The notes under the pieces: model-generated
What the model was told of the DNA's origin: nothing
What the model saw: the letters and a program-made list of their open reading frames with translations, nothing else
Database searches by the model: none
Program-made: the position numbers and the translations under genes
Shown here: positions 55,001-64,000 of the stretch, in pieces
Layout: every line of letters starts with the position of its first letter
Position numbering within the stretch: the stretch's first letter is position 1
Origin: Methylocystis rosea
GTDB taxonomy: Bacteria; Pseudomonadota; Alphaproteobacteria; Rhizobiales; Beijerinckiaceae
Direction of reading: 5' to 3'
DNA: 64,000 nt
Assembly (NCBI RefSeq): GCF_003855495.1
Contig: NZ_CP034086.1
Coordinates: 2,765,501-2,829,500, forward strand

Positions 55001-55984
55001 TTGAAGCGAAAACTATCTGTAGCCATACAGAGTTACCCGATCGCCGGCAGCTTCGTGATTTCAAGGGGCGCCAAGACCGAAGCCGTCGTCGTGACCGCAA
55101 CCTTGGTTCAAGGCGGCGGCGTCGGGCGGGGCGAATGCGTGCCCTACGCCCGTTATGGCGAAAGCGCCGAAAGCGTTGTCGCCATAATTGAAGGCGCGCG
55201 CGACGCTCTTGAAGCTGGCGCCGATCGCGCCGCCCTGCAGCGCCTGCTGCCGCCGGGGGCGGCGCGCAACGCGCTCGATTGCGCCCTCTGGGACCTTGAA
55301 GCCAAGCTTTCAGGCGTTCCAGCCCATATCTCGGCAGGTTTCGAGGCGCTCTCGCCGCTTGTGACGGCATTCACGATCTCGGTCGGCGCGCCCGATCAGA
55401 TGCGCGCTGCGGCGGAAAGGGCGGCCGGTCGGCCGCTCTTGAAAATCAAACTCGCCGGCGAAGGCGACGAAGCGCGCCTCGCCGCGGTGCGCGCAGGCGC
55501 CCCCAACTCAGCCCTCATCGTCGACGCCAATGAATCATGGGCGGCGGAAACCCTTCCCCGTCAGCTCGCCGCCTGCGCCGATTACGGCGTCTCGCTTGTT
55601 GAGCAGCCTCTGCCGGCGGGCAGGGACGACATTCTCGCGACCATGCCCCGACCGGTGCCGATCTGCGCCGACGAAAGCGTGCATGACCGCGCCTCGCTCG
55701 CGCCGCTCAAGGGCCGCTACGACGCGGTCAACATCAAGCTCGACAAAACTGGCGGCCTCACCGAAGCGCTGGCGCTGGCGCGCGCGGCGCAGGAGATGGG
55801 CTTTTCCATCATGGCGGGCTGCATGGTGGGAACGTCGCTCGCGATGGCGCCGGCTGTCCTGGTGGGGCAGATCGCCTCCTTCGTCGACCTCGACGGGCCT
55901 CTGCTTCTGGCCCGCGACCGCATTCCTGGGCTGTGCTACGAAGGATCGACTCTCATGCCGCCGGCGCGGGAGCTCTGGGGATAG
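55001..55984 (+). CDS. dgcA: N-acetyl-D-Glu racemase DgcA-like (enolase superfamily)
   Basis: This is a 327-aa muconate-lactonizing-enzyme subgroup protein. The cap starts LKRKLSVAIQSYPIAGSFVI with SRGAKTEAVVV and GRGECVPYARYGES. The barrel has the catalytic Lys pair LKIKL (Lys148 and Lys150), metal ligands Asp175 (DANESW), Glu201 (VEQPLP) and Asp224 (CADES), and Lys246 (NIKLDKTGG). In Hyphomicrobiales this family racemises N-acetyl-D-glutamate-type substrates or dipeptides. The TTG at 55001 has GGAGAG in front and gives the usual N-terminus; the frame is open 25 codons more. Confidence 0.88.
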   Translation: MKRKLSVAIQSYPIAGSFVISRGAKTEAVVVTATLVQGGGVGRGECVPYARYGESAESVVAIIEGARDALEAGADRAALQRLLPPGAARNALDCALWDLEAKLSGVPAHISAGFEALSPLVTAFTISVGAPDQMRAAAERAAGRPLLKIKLAGEGDEARLAAVRAGAPNSALIVDANESWAAETLPRQLAACADYGVSLVEQPLPAGRDDILATMPRPVPICADESVHDRASLAPLKGRYDAVNIKLDKTGGLTEALALARAAQEMGFSIMAGCMVGTSLAMAPAVLVGQIASFVDLDGPLLLARDRIPGLCYEGSTLMPPARELWG

Positions 55985-56239
55985 CCCGCGAGGTCGCCCT
56001 CTGGACTTATTGACCGGTAGCTAAGTCGTAAACTAAGTTTTAACGGATGGGGATGGGGTTCCCCCGATAACCGCCGAAAGGCTGATGACTCCTGCGAACT
56101 CGCCGCCGCGTTCTTAAGATCGTCGGCGCAGGGTAGGAGTGTCCTGTTGCTTAGAGAACCCGCACCCCGTCGTGCGCCTCGCCGCCGTTGCCGCCTGCGC
56201 CCTGGCCGCAGCGCAGCCACGGCCGCCTCGGGCATCGGC

Positions 56240-57802
56240 GTGATTCGGCTCGGGACACGGCGGCGATGGATGTGCTGCGGAGCCCCAATCGCGCTTTTTC
56301 TCGCCGGCTGCGCGCCCACGACGCCCGTAGAGCGCGCCCAATTTCTCGGCGCGCCGGCCATGGAGCGCACGCTGGCCAGATCCGGGCTGAACGCCGCCGC
56401 GGGCGAAACGGCCTGGCCACGCGAGAAATGGTGGCGCGCTTTCCGCAGCGCGGAGCTTGACGGCGTCATCGACAAGGCGCTGCGCGACAATCAAAGCCTC
56501 AAGAAAGCGGAAGACACTCTCCGCGGCGCGGACGCCATCGTACAGGTCGTCGGCGCGAGGCTCCTGCCGGAAGTCCAGGCGACCTTCGGCATGCGGCAAT
56601 CCCGCAATCCGCTGCATGGCGTCGTAGCCTCCTACAATCCGGCGCAGGGCGGATTGCAGAAGACCATGGCCTTCATTAATCCGCTTGCGCTGACCTGGGA
56701 GCTGGACTTCTGGCAGAAAAACCGGGCTCTGCTCGACTCGGCGATCGGCGAGTCGGCGGCGCAGGAGGCCGAATTGGAGCAGGCGCGCCTGCTGCTGACC
56801 GCCTCGGTCGCGCGCGCCTATCTGCGCGGCTACGCGGCGGCGCGCCAGCTCGAGGTCGCGAGAGCTTTGACGCGTCTGCGCCGCGATTTGGTTGCGCTTG
56901 CTGAAACCCGCTATCGCACCGGACTCGACTCCTTGGACGGGGTGCAGATCGCCCGCGCCGAATTCGAAAACGCCGTCCGGCGCGAAGCGGCGGCGCAGGC
57001 GCTGGTGACGCTGCAGAAGGATGCGCTCGCTCGGCTCATGGGCGAAGGACCCGACGCCGCGCGCGACCTTTACGCCGGCCGGAACGCGCCAGCGCCGGCG
57101 TCGCCGCCGCTGCCGCGAAGCCTGCCGCTTGAACTGCTCGCGCACCGCCCCGATCTCGCCGCCGCGCTGCGCCGCGCAGAGGCGGCGGCGGCCCGGGTTC
57201 ACGTCGCCAAAACGATGTTTCTTCCCTCGATCGATCTTGCGATCGCCGGCGGCTTCGAAGGCTCGGTGACCTCGACGAAGATCAGCAAACTCGCGGGCTA
57301 TCTCTTCACGCCCTCGGCGATCGGCTACGCGGTCTCGCCCGGACTACGCCTGCCGCTTTTTCAGGGCGGCCGCCTCAGCGGAAATCTGGAGTTTCAGCGC
57401 GCCGATTATGATCAGGCGGTCGACTCATATAATGAGACGCTGCTGCAAGCGGCGCAGCAGGTCGCCGACGCCATCGCCAATCTCAAGCGCGCGCGCGCCG
57501 AATATGAGGCGCAGAGCCGCTACCTGCGCGCTGCGCGCGCCCAGTATGACCTTGCGCAATCGCGGCTGCGCGACGGCATGAAGGATCGCCGCGAAACCGT
57601 CGCCGAGCGCGTTGATCTTCTTGAGTCCGGCTTCGCGCAGCGCGCGCTTGAAGGCGACAGGCTGATCGCCGCCGTCGACTTGTATCAGGCGCTGGGCGGC
57701 GGCTATGCCGATGGTCCGCCGCTGGCCGCGCCGAAGCCGGCGCCCGAAACCGACCCTTTGACGCCGGCCGTCGAGACGATCCAGTCCCTTGGCGGCGGCT
57801 GA
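56240..57802 (+). CDS. Outer-membrane efflux lipoprotein, NodT/OprM family
   Basis: The product is 520 aa. A basic N-terminus and hydrophobic stretch end in a lipobox (APIALFLAGCAP), so it is a lipoprotein. Two repeated outer-membrane-efflux domains follow: WWRAFRSAELDGVIDKALRD, NQSLKKAEDTLRGADAIVQV, LTWELDFWQKNRALLDSAIG; and later LAHRPDLAAALRRAEAAAAR, VSPGLRLPLFQGGRLSGNLE. The protein forms the trimeric exit duct of a tripartite pump. The start is uncertain: GTG at 56240 gives a proper signal sequence, ATG at 56270 a shortened one. It is followed 39 bp later by an HlyD-type adaptor. Confidence 0.9.
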   Translation: MIRLGTRRRWMCCGAPIALFLAGCAPTTPVERAQFLGAPAMERTLARSGLNAAAGETAWPREKWWRAFRSAELDGVIDKALRDNQSLKKAEDTLRGADAIVQVVGARLLPEVQATFGMRQSRNPLHGVVASYNPAQGGLQKTMAFINPLALTWELDFWQKNRALLDSAIGESAAQEAELEQARLLLTASVARAYLRGYAAARQLEVARALTRLRRDLVALAETRYRTGLDSLDGVQIARAEFENAVRREAAAQALVTLQKDALARLMGEGPDAARDLYAGRNAPAPASPPLPRSLPLELLAHRPDLAAALRRAEAAAARVHVAKTMFLPSIDLAIAGGFEGSVTSTKISKLAGYLFTPSAIGYAVSPGLRLPLFQGGRLSGNLEFQRADYDQAVDSYNETLLQAAQQVADAIANLKRARAEYEAQSRYLRAARAQYDLAQSRLRDGMKDRRETVAERVDLLESGFAQRALEGDRLIAAVDLYQALGGGYADGPPLAAPKPAPETDPLTPAVETIQSLGGG

Positions 57803-57841
57803 ACGCGCCACGCCTTTATCAGAAGAACGCGAACCCCATCG

Positions 57842-59032
57842 ATGGCGCTGTCCCGCAAAAGCATCCGCTTCCGCAGAGAATTTCTGCTCAAGATCGTCAT
57901 TGCGGCGATACTTGTCGGCGCGCTGATCGCTTTCTCGCGATGGTATTTTTACGACCGCGACTGGGTGACCACGGACAACGCCTTCATTACCGGCAACATC
58001 ATCCCGGTTCAGGCGGACGCGACGGGAGTCGTGGCCGCCGTGCTCGCTGAAGAAACCCAGCTCGTCAAGAAAGGCGACGTGCTCGTTCGCCTCGACGGCC
58101 AACGCGCAAGAGCGGCGCTCGCGCAGGCGGAGGCCGAACTCGGCCGCGCGGTTCGCGCCGTCGGCGCGCTTTACGCGCAGCGCCGCCAAGTCTGCCAGAA
58201 GGTCATTTCCCGCGCCGCGCTTCGCGACAGAACGCGCCACGATCTCGCAAGATACCGCGAGGCGACGCTGAGCGGCGCCGCTTCGCGACAGGTGCTGCAG
58301 AATACCGAGGACCAGCTCGCCGCGCTGGAAGCCGATCTGCGAGAAGCACAGGCGGAGTACCAGTCGGTCGAGGCGCGCGTCGTGGGCGTGACGCGGATGA
58401 ACCATCCCGACATCGAGGCCGCCAAGGCGCGATACAATGACGCTTACGTCGAGTTCGTGCGCCAGAACATCCGGGCGCCGGCGACCGGCTATGTCGCCAA
58501 GCGCAGCGTTCAGGTCGGCAAGCGGGTGCGCCCCGGCGACGCCATTCTCAATATCGTGCCGCTCGACCATCTCTGGGTCGAAGCGAATTTGTGGGAAAAC
58601 AGGATGTCTCGGGTTCGTCCCGGGCAGGCGGCGATCATCAAGGTCGATCTCTATGGATCGGAGCAGATCTACCATGGCGAAGTCGCGGGACTTGTTCCGG
58701 GCTCCGGCGCCGTCTTTGCGGCTCTGCCCCCCGATAACGCGACCGGCAACTTCATCCGAATCGTCCAGCGCGTGCCGGTGCGCATCGCTCTACGGGCGGA
58801 CGAACTCGAGAAACAGCCCTTGCGTCCAGGCCTGTCGACGGTCGCCTCGATTAATGTGTCCGGCCCGCTGCAATCGCCCAATCACTCGATCGTCAAGACG
58901 ACGACGAATGAATATCTGACCGACGTCTATGACAAGGATCTCGCAGATGCGAAGGCGCGCGCCGACAAGATCGTCAAAGACAACGCCATAGGCGCGTCGA
59001 ACGACGGCGCCGCCTGCACAGCCGCCGAATAG
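57842..59032 (+). CDS. Membrane fusion (HlyD/EmrA-like) adaptor protein
   Basis: This 396-aa protein has a membrane anchor near residues 16-34 (LKIVIAAILVGALIAFSRWY), then VTTDNAFITGNIIPVQADAT (lipoyl domain, first half), a coiled-coil hairpin (about 90-190), and IRAPATGYVAKRSVQVGKRV with the beta-barrel VRPGQAAIIKVDLYGSEQIY. This matches EmrA/HlyD adaptors of MFS pumps. The matching EmrB-type inner-membrane pump is not beside it; the next gene is a P-type ATPase. A hairpin overlaps its stop codon. Confidence 0.92.
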   Translation: MALSRKSIRFRREFLLKIVIAAILVGALIAFSRWYFYDRDWVTTDNAFITGNIIPVQADATGVVAAVLAEETQLVKKGDVLVRLDGQRARAALAQAEAELGRAVRAVGALYAQRRQVCQKVISRAALRDRTRHDLARYREATLSGAASRQVLQNTEDQLAALEADLREAQAEYQSVEARVVGVTRMNHPDIEAAKARYNDAYVEFVRQNIRAPATGYVAKRSVQVGKRVRPGDAILNIVPLDHLWVEANLWENRMSRVRPGQAAIIKVDLYGSEQIYHGEVAGLVPGSGAVFAALPPDNATGNFIRIVQRVPVRIALRADELEKQPLRPGLSTVASINVSGPLQSPNHSIVKTTTNEYLTDVYDKDLADAKARADKIVKDNAIGASNDGAACTAAE

Positions 59033-59046
59033 GCTGTGCACGGTTA
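59015..59046 (+). terminator. Intrinsic terminator-like hairpin at the end of the efflux gene pair
   Basis: TGCACAGCC (59015-59023) pairs perfectly with GGCTGTGCA (59032-59040), loop GCCGAATA, followed by CGGTTAATTT. The stem overlaps the stop codon of the adaptor gene (59030-59032). It separates the efflux pair from the proton-ATPase unit. Confidence 0.55.
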
Positions 59047-59150
59047 ATTTAGACTCGCGCTTGCCTTTTTGAGCGAATCTATTGGCGCGACTCGGATCAC
59101 GCCGTAAGATTCGGTTCGGATATTTTTTCTATGTGATGGGGAGAGCAAGC

Positions 59151-61712
<2,562 letters not shown>

Positions 61713-61744
61713 ACAAGAACGACAGGTCGAAGGAGGCGGAGCAC

Positions 61745-62599
61745 ATGAAATTCGTCAAAAAGTTCCGCGTCGAGCCCGGTTCGCACGTCGATCTCGGATC
61801 GATTGATCCGGGTTTTCATGGCGACTTTGCCAATGACGCCCAGACGGCGCAGGAGTTGCAGCGCAATCTCACGCGCATCACCGAGCTGCAGCGCAAACTC
61901 TACGCCGACCGCACGCATTCTCTGCTGATCGTCTTGCAGGGCATCGACAGCGCCGGCAAGGACGGCACCTGCTGGCATGTCATCAGCGCCATGGACCCGC
62001 AGGGCGTGCAGGTGACGGGCTTCAAGCAGCCCACGCCCGAGGAACACGAGCACGATTTCCTGTGGCGCATTCACCCGCATGCGCCGCAGCGCGGCTACGT
62101 TTCGATCTTCAATCGCTCGCATTACGAAGACGTGCTCGTCGTGCGCGTACACAAGCTCGCGCCAAAGGAGGTGTGGAAGCCGCGCTATGATTTCATCAAC
62201 GAATGGGAAAAGCTGCTCACGGTAGAAAACAAGACGACGATTTTGAAATTTTTTCTCTACATCTCCAAAGAAGAACAGCTCAAGCGCTTCAAGGCGCGGC
62301 TCGACGATCCGGCGAGTCAATGGAAGATAAGCGCCAGCGACTATTCCGAGCGCGAAAAATGGGACGACTACATCAAGGCCTTCGAGGCGGCGTTGTCGCG
62401 CTGCTCGACCGAACATGCGCCATGGTTCGTCATCCCAGCAAACCACAAATGGTTTCGCAATCTCGCGGTTTCCAGCATCATCGCCGATACGCTCGACGAT
62501 CTTAATCTGAAGCTGCCGAAGCCCTCCGTCGACATCGACGAAATCCGCAAGCTTTATCAACAGGCAAAGAACGAAGAGGAACGGAGCAAGGCTCGGTGA
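61745..62599 (+). CDS. ppk2: Polyphosphate kinase 2 family protein
   Basis: This 284-aa PPK2 domain protein starts from the ATG at 61745 after AAGGAGGCGG. The Walker A loop is LLIVLQGIDSAGKDGT (66-74 for GIDSAGKDG), the lid region follows as HDFLWRIHPHAPQRGYVSIF, and Walker B is FNRSHYEDVLVVRVHK. The C-terminal helices have YSEREKWDDYIKAFEAALSR and WFVIPANHKWFRNLAVSSII. PPK2 enzymes transfer phosphate between polyphosphate and nucleotides; the single-domain type with these motifs often makes ATP or ADP from polyphosphate. Its position behind an ATP-consuming proton pump suggests local ATP supply, an inference. Confidence 0.94.
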   Translation: MKFVKKFRVEPGSHVDLGSIDPGFHGDFANDAQTAQELQRNLTRITELQRKLYADRTHSLLIVLQGIDSAGKDGTCWHVISAMDPQGVQVTGFKQPTPEEHEHDFLWRIHPHAPQRGYVSIFNRSHYEDVLVVRVHKLAPKEVWKPRYDFINEWEKLLTVENKTTILKFFLYISKEEQLKRFKARLDDPASQWKISASDYSEREKWDDYIKAFEAALSRCSTEHAPWFVIPANHKWFRNLAVSSIIADTLDDLNLKLPKPSVDIDEIRKLYQQAKNEEERSKAR

Positions 62600-64000
62600 C
62601 GGCGTCGCCGGCTCACGCCGCCTCAATTTTTTCGGCGCTCGACGAAGCGCCGATGACATGGCGTCATTACGCCTATTGGCTCGCAGCGAGCGGCGGCGCC
62701 TTTCTGGACGGCTTCTCCGTATCCGGATTGGGCGTCGCGCTGCCGCTGCTCAAGCGCGACTTTCCTATCAGCCCGCTTTTCGTCGGCCTGATAGGATCGG
62801 CGCTGGTGCTCGGCGCGGTCGCCGGGTCCGCTCTCGGCGGCATCGGCGCGGACAAATTCGGCCGCAAGCGCGTCTTCATCGCCGACATGGCGATCATCGC
62901 GCTCGCGTGCTTTATCGGCGCGCTCGCGCCGAACGCGCGCTTCATCCTGCTCTCGCAGTTCCTGCTTGGCGTTGGCGTCGGCATCGATTTTCCGACGAGC
63001 GGCGCCTATGTGTCGGAACTCATGCCGCGCGCGACGCGCAACAGAATGACCGTCGCGACGATCGCCCTGCAATCGGTCGGCATGGCGGCGGCGGCTCTCA
63101 CCGGCCTCGCTTTATTGAGGCTGCGACCGTCAACAGAAGACTGGCGGCTGCTGTTCGGCGCCAGCGGCGTGATTGCGCTGCTTTTCTTATCTGCGCGCCT
63201 ATGGGCGCCGGAAAGCGTGCGCTGGCTGGTCACGAAGGGACGCATCGGCGAAGCGACGGCGCTGCTCAAGACATTGTCGATCGAGTTCGGCGAGAAGCCC
63301 GAGAACCTTGGCGCGGAAGCAGTCGCCATGGCGGCGTCGAAGCAGGTTTCCGCGCCCAGTGCGCGCGACGTCGGCTATTCAGCGCTGTTCAGCGAAGCCT
63401 TTCGCGCTCGCACGATGCTCGTCTCCCTCCCATGGATGCTGATGGACGTAGCGACCTACGGCGTCGGCCTGTTCACGCCCGTCATTCTCGGCGCCATGCA
63501 TCTTGGCGCCGCCGACGCGGGCTCGATCGCCGCCGACTTCGCCGACGCGGAAGGCAGCGCCATCGTCGACGCTTTTCTCATCATCGGCTTTGTGGCGAGC
63601 CTCTGGGCGGTTCCGCGCTTTGGCCGGATCACCATGCAGGTCGCGGGATTTAGCGGCATGGGGCTCGGCATGCTGCTGTTGCTCTTCGCCGCGATGTCAG
63701 ACAATGGCGCCAATGCGCATCTCGCCTTCGTCATCGGCGGCTTCATGCTGTTCAATTTCGCGATGAACGCCGGACCCAACGCCACGACGTTCACCCTGGC
63801 GCCGACGCTTTTCCCGACGACCATTCGCGCCTCGGCCAGCGGCTTCGCGGCGGCGAGCGCCAAGGTCGGCGCCACTTTCGGCACATTCGTGGTGCCGCAA
63901 CTGCAGGCGGGGTGGGGACTCACGGGCGTCGTCGCCCTCATGGTCGTCGTCAGCGTCGCGGGGCTGGTGACGACGGCCGGCCTGGCGCATGCGGTCAATG
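62596..64000 (+). CDS. Major facilitator superfamily transporter (3' end beyond the window)
   Basis: The GTG at 62596 overlaps the ppk2 stop by 4 bp (GTGA), so coupling is likely. The frame stays open to the last base (468 codons seen). It contains RHYAYWLAASGGAFLDGFSV and the MFS loop signature GGIGADKFGRKRVFIADMAI, LGVGVGIDFPTSGAYVSELM, WLVTKGRIGEATALLKTLSI, and in the second half LAPTLFPTTIRASASGFAAA. The pattern is of the sugar/metabolite-proton symporter groups within MFS; the substrate is not clear. The stop codon is outside the window. Confidence 0.9.
   Translation, partial: MTASPAHAASIFSALDEAPMTWRHYAYWLAASGGAFLDGFSVSGLGVALPLLKRDFPISPLFVGLIGSALVLGAVAGSALGGIGADKFGRKRVFIADMAIIALACFIGALAPNARFILLSQFLLGVGVGIDFPTSGAYVSELMPRATRNRMTVATIALQSVGMAAAALTGLALLRLRPSTEDWRLLFGASGVIALLFLSARLWAPESVRWLVTKGRIGEATALLKTLSIEFGEKPENLGAEAVAMAASKQVSAPSARDVGYSALFSEAFRARTMLVSLPWMLMDVATYGVGLFTPVILGAMHLGAADAGSIAADFADAEGSAIVDAFLIIGFVASLWAVPRFGRITMQVAGFSGMGLGMLLLLFAAMSDNGANAHLAFVIGGFMLFNFAMNAGPNATTFTLAPTLFPTTIRASASGFAAASAKVGATFGTFVVPQLQAGWGLTGVVALMVVVSVAGLVTTAGLAHAVN

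Noticed and set aside
56041-56180. Possible riboswitch upstream of the efflux genes
   Set aside because: There are several short pairable segments, such as CGCCG/CGGCG, but no consensus of a known riboswitch class could be recognised.

Overview
The window is 64 kb of a GC-rich alphaproteobacterial chromosome, most likely Hyphomicrobiales (Rhizobiales). Evidence: an N-acetyl-D-Glu racemase (DgcA) type enolase protein, a NasS/NasT-controlled assimilatory nitrate cluster with rhizobial-type NirA and NasA, an FdVI-type ferredoxin beside a TrxR-like ferredoxin reductase, and strong G/C bias at third codon positions. A methylotroph of the Methylocystaceae/Beijerinckiaceae type would fit, but no diagnostic methane or methanol gene is present. 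There is no rRNA, CRISPR array, insertion sequence or prophage. One tRNA (Leu-CAG) is present.

Layout. 1-1.8 kb: 5' part of the rimP-nusA operon (minus) with a leader that looks like an attenuator. 2.2-14.9 kb: surface polysaccharide cluster, with a GT2 glycosyltransferase, two KpsE-like export proteins, a KpsT-like ATPase, an RgpF/WsaF-like glycosyltransferase and the four genes for dTDP-L-rhamnose (rmlA, D, C, B). The product is inferred to be a rhamnose-containing capsule or O-polysaccharide. 15-22 kb: an accessory patch with a large unknown protein, a CZB-GGDEF diguanylate cyclase, several small ORFs, a CYTH-CHAD protein, a helical unknown protein, a 42-aa membrane peptide and a degenerate fragment of one of these genes.

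22-36 kb (minus): the nitrate assimilation regulon. The order of transcription is outer-membrane barrel, nasT, nasS, then an intergenic leader, then FAD oxidoreductase, nirA, flavoprotein, nasA, narK and a PP2C/Ser-Thr kinase fusion. Both the barrel-nasTS unit and the nir-nas unit are preceded by a good sigma-54 -24/-12 promoter. In both, the predicted transcript begins with RNA hairpins of the type bound by ANTAR antiterminators (hexaloops with A1 and G4); the first leader also has a strong intrinsic terminator before the barrel gene. This double sigma-54/antitermination circuit, which includes an outer-membrane protein, is the most interesting feature of the window.

36.7-44.9 kb (plus): a complete kdpFABCDE potassium system preceded by two further membrane peptides. 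45-51.2 kb: tRNA-Leu, an NDUFA9-like protein, a CysZ/EI24 membrane protein, an SRPBCC protein, a phosphopantetheinyl transferase, the ferredoxin reductase and ferredoxin pair, and a methyltransferase. 51.2-54.8 kb (minus): a Mla-type lipid transport operon (STAS-MlaE, MlaF, MlaD, PqiC-like lipoprotein). 55-64 kb (plus): dgcA, a NodT/HlyD efflux pair without its inner-membrane pump, a P-type proton ATPase, PPK2 and an MFS transporter cut by the window end.
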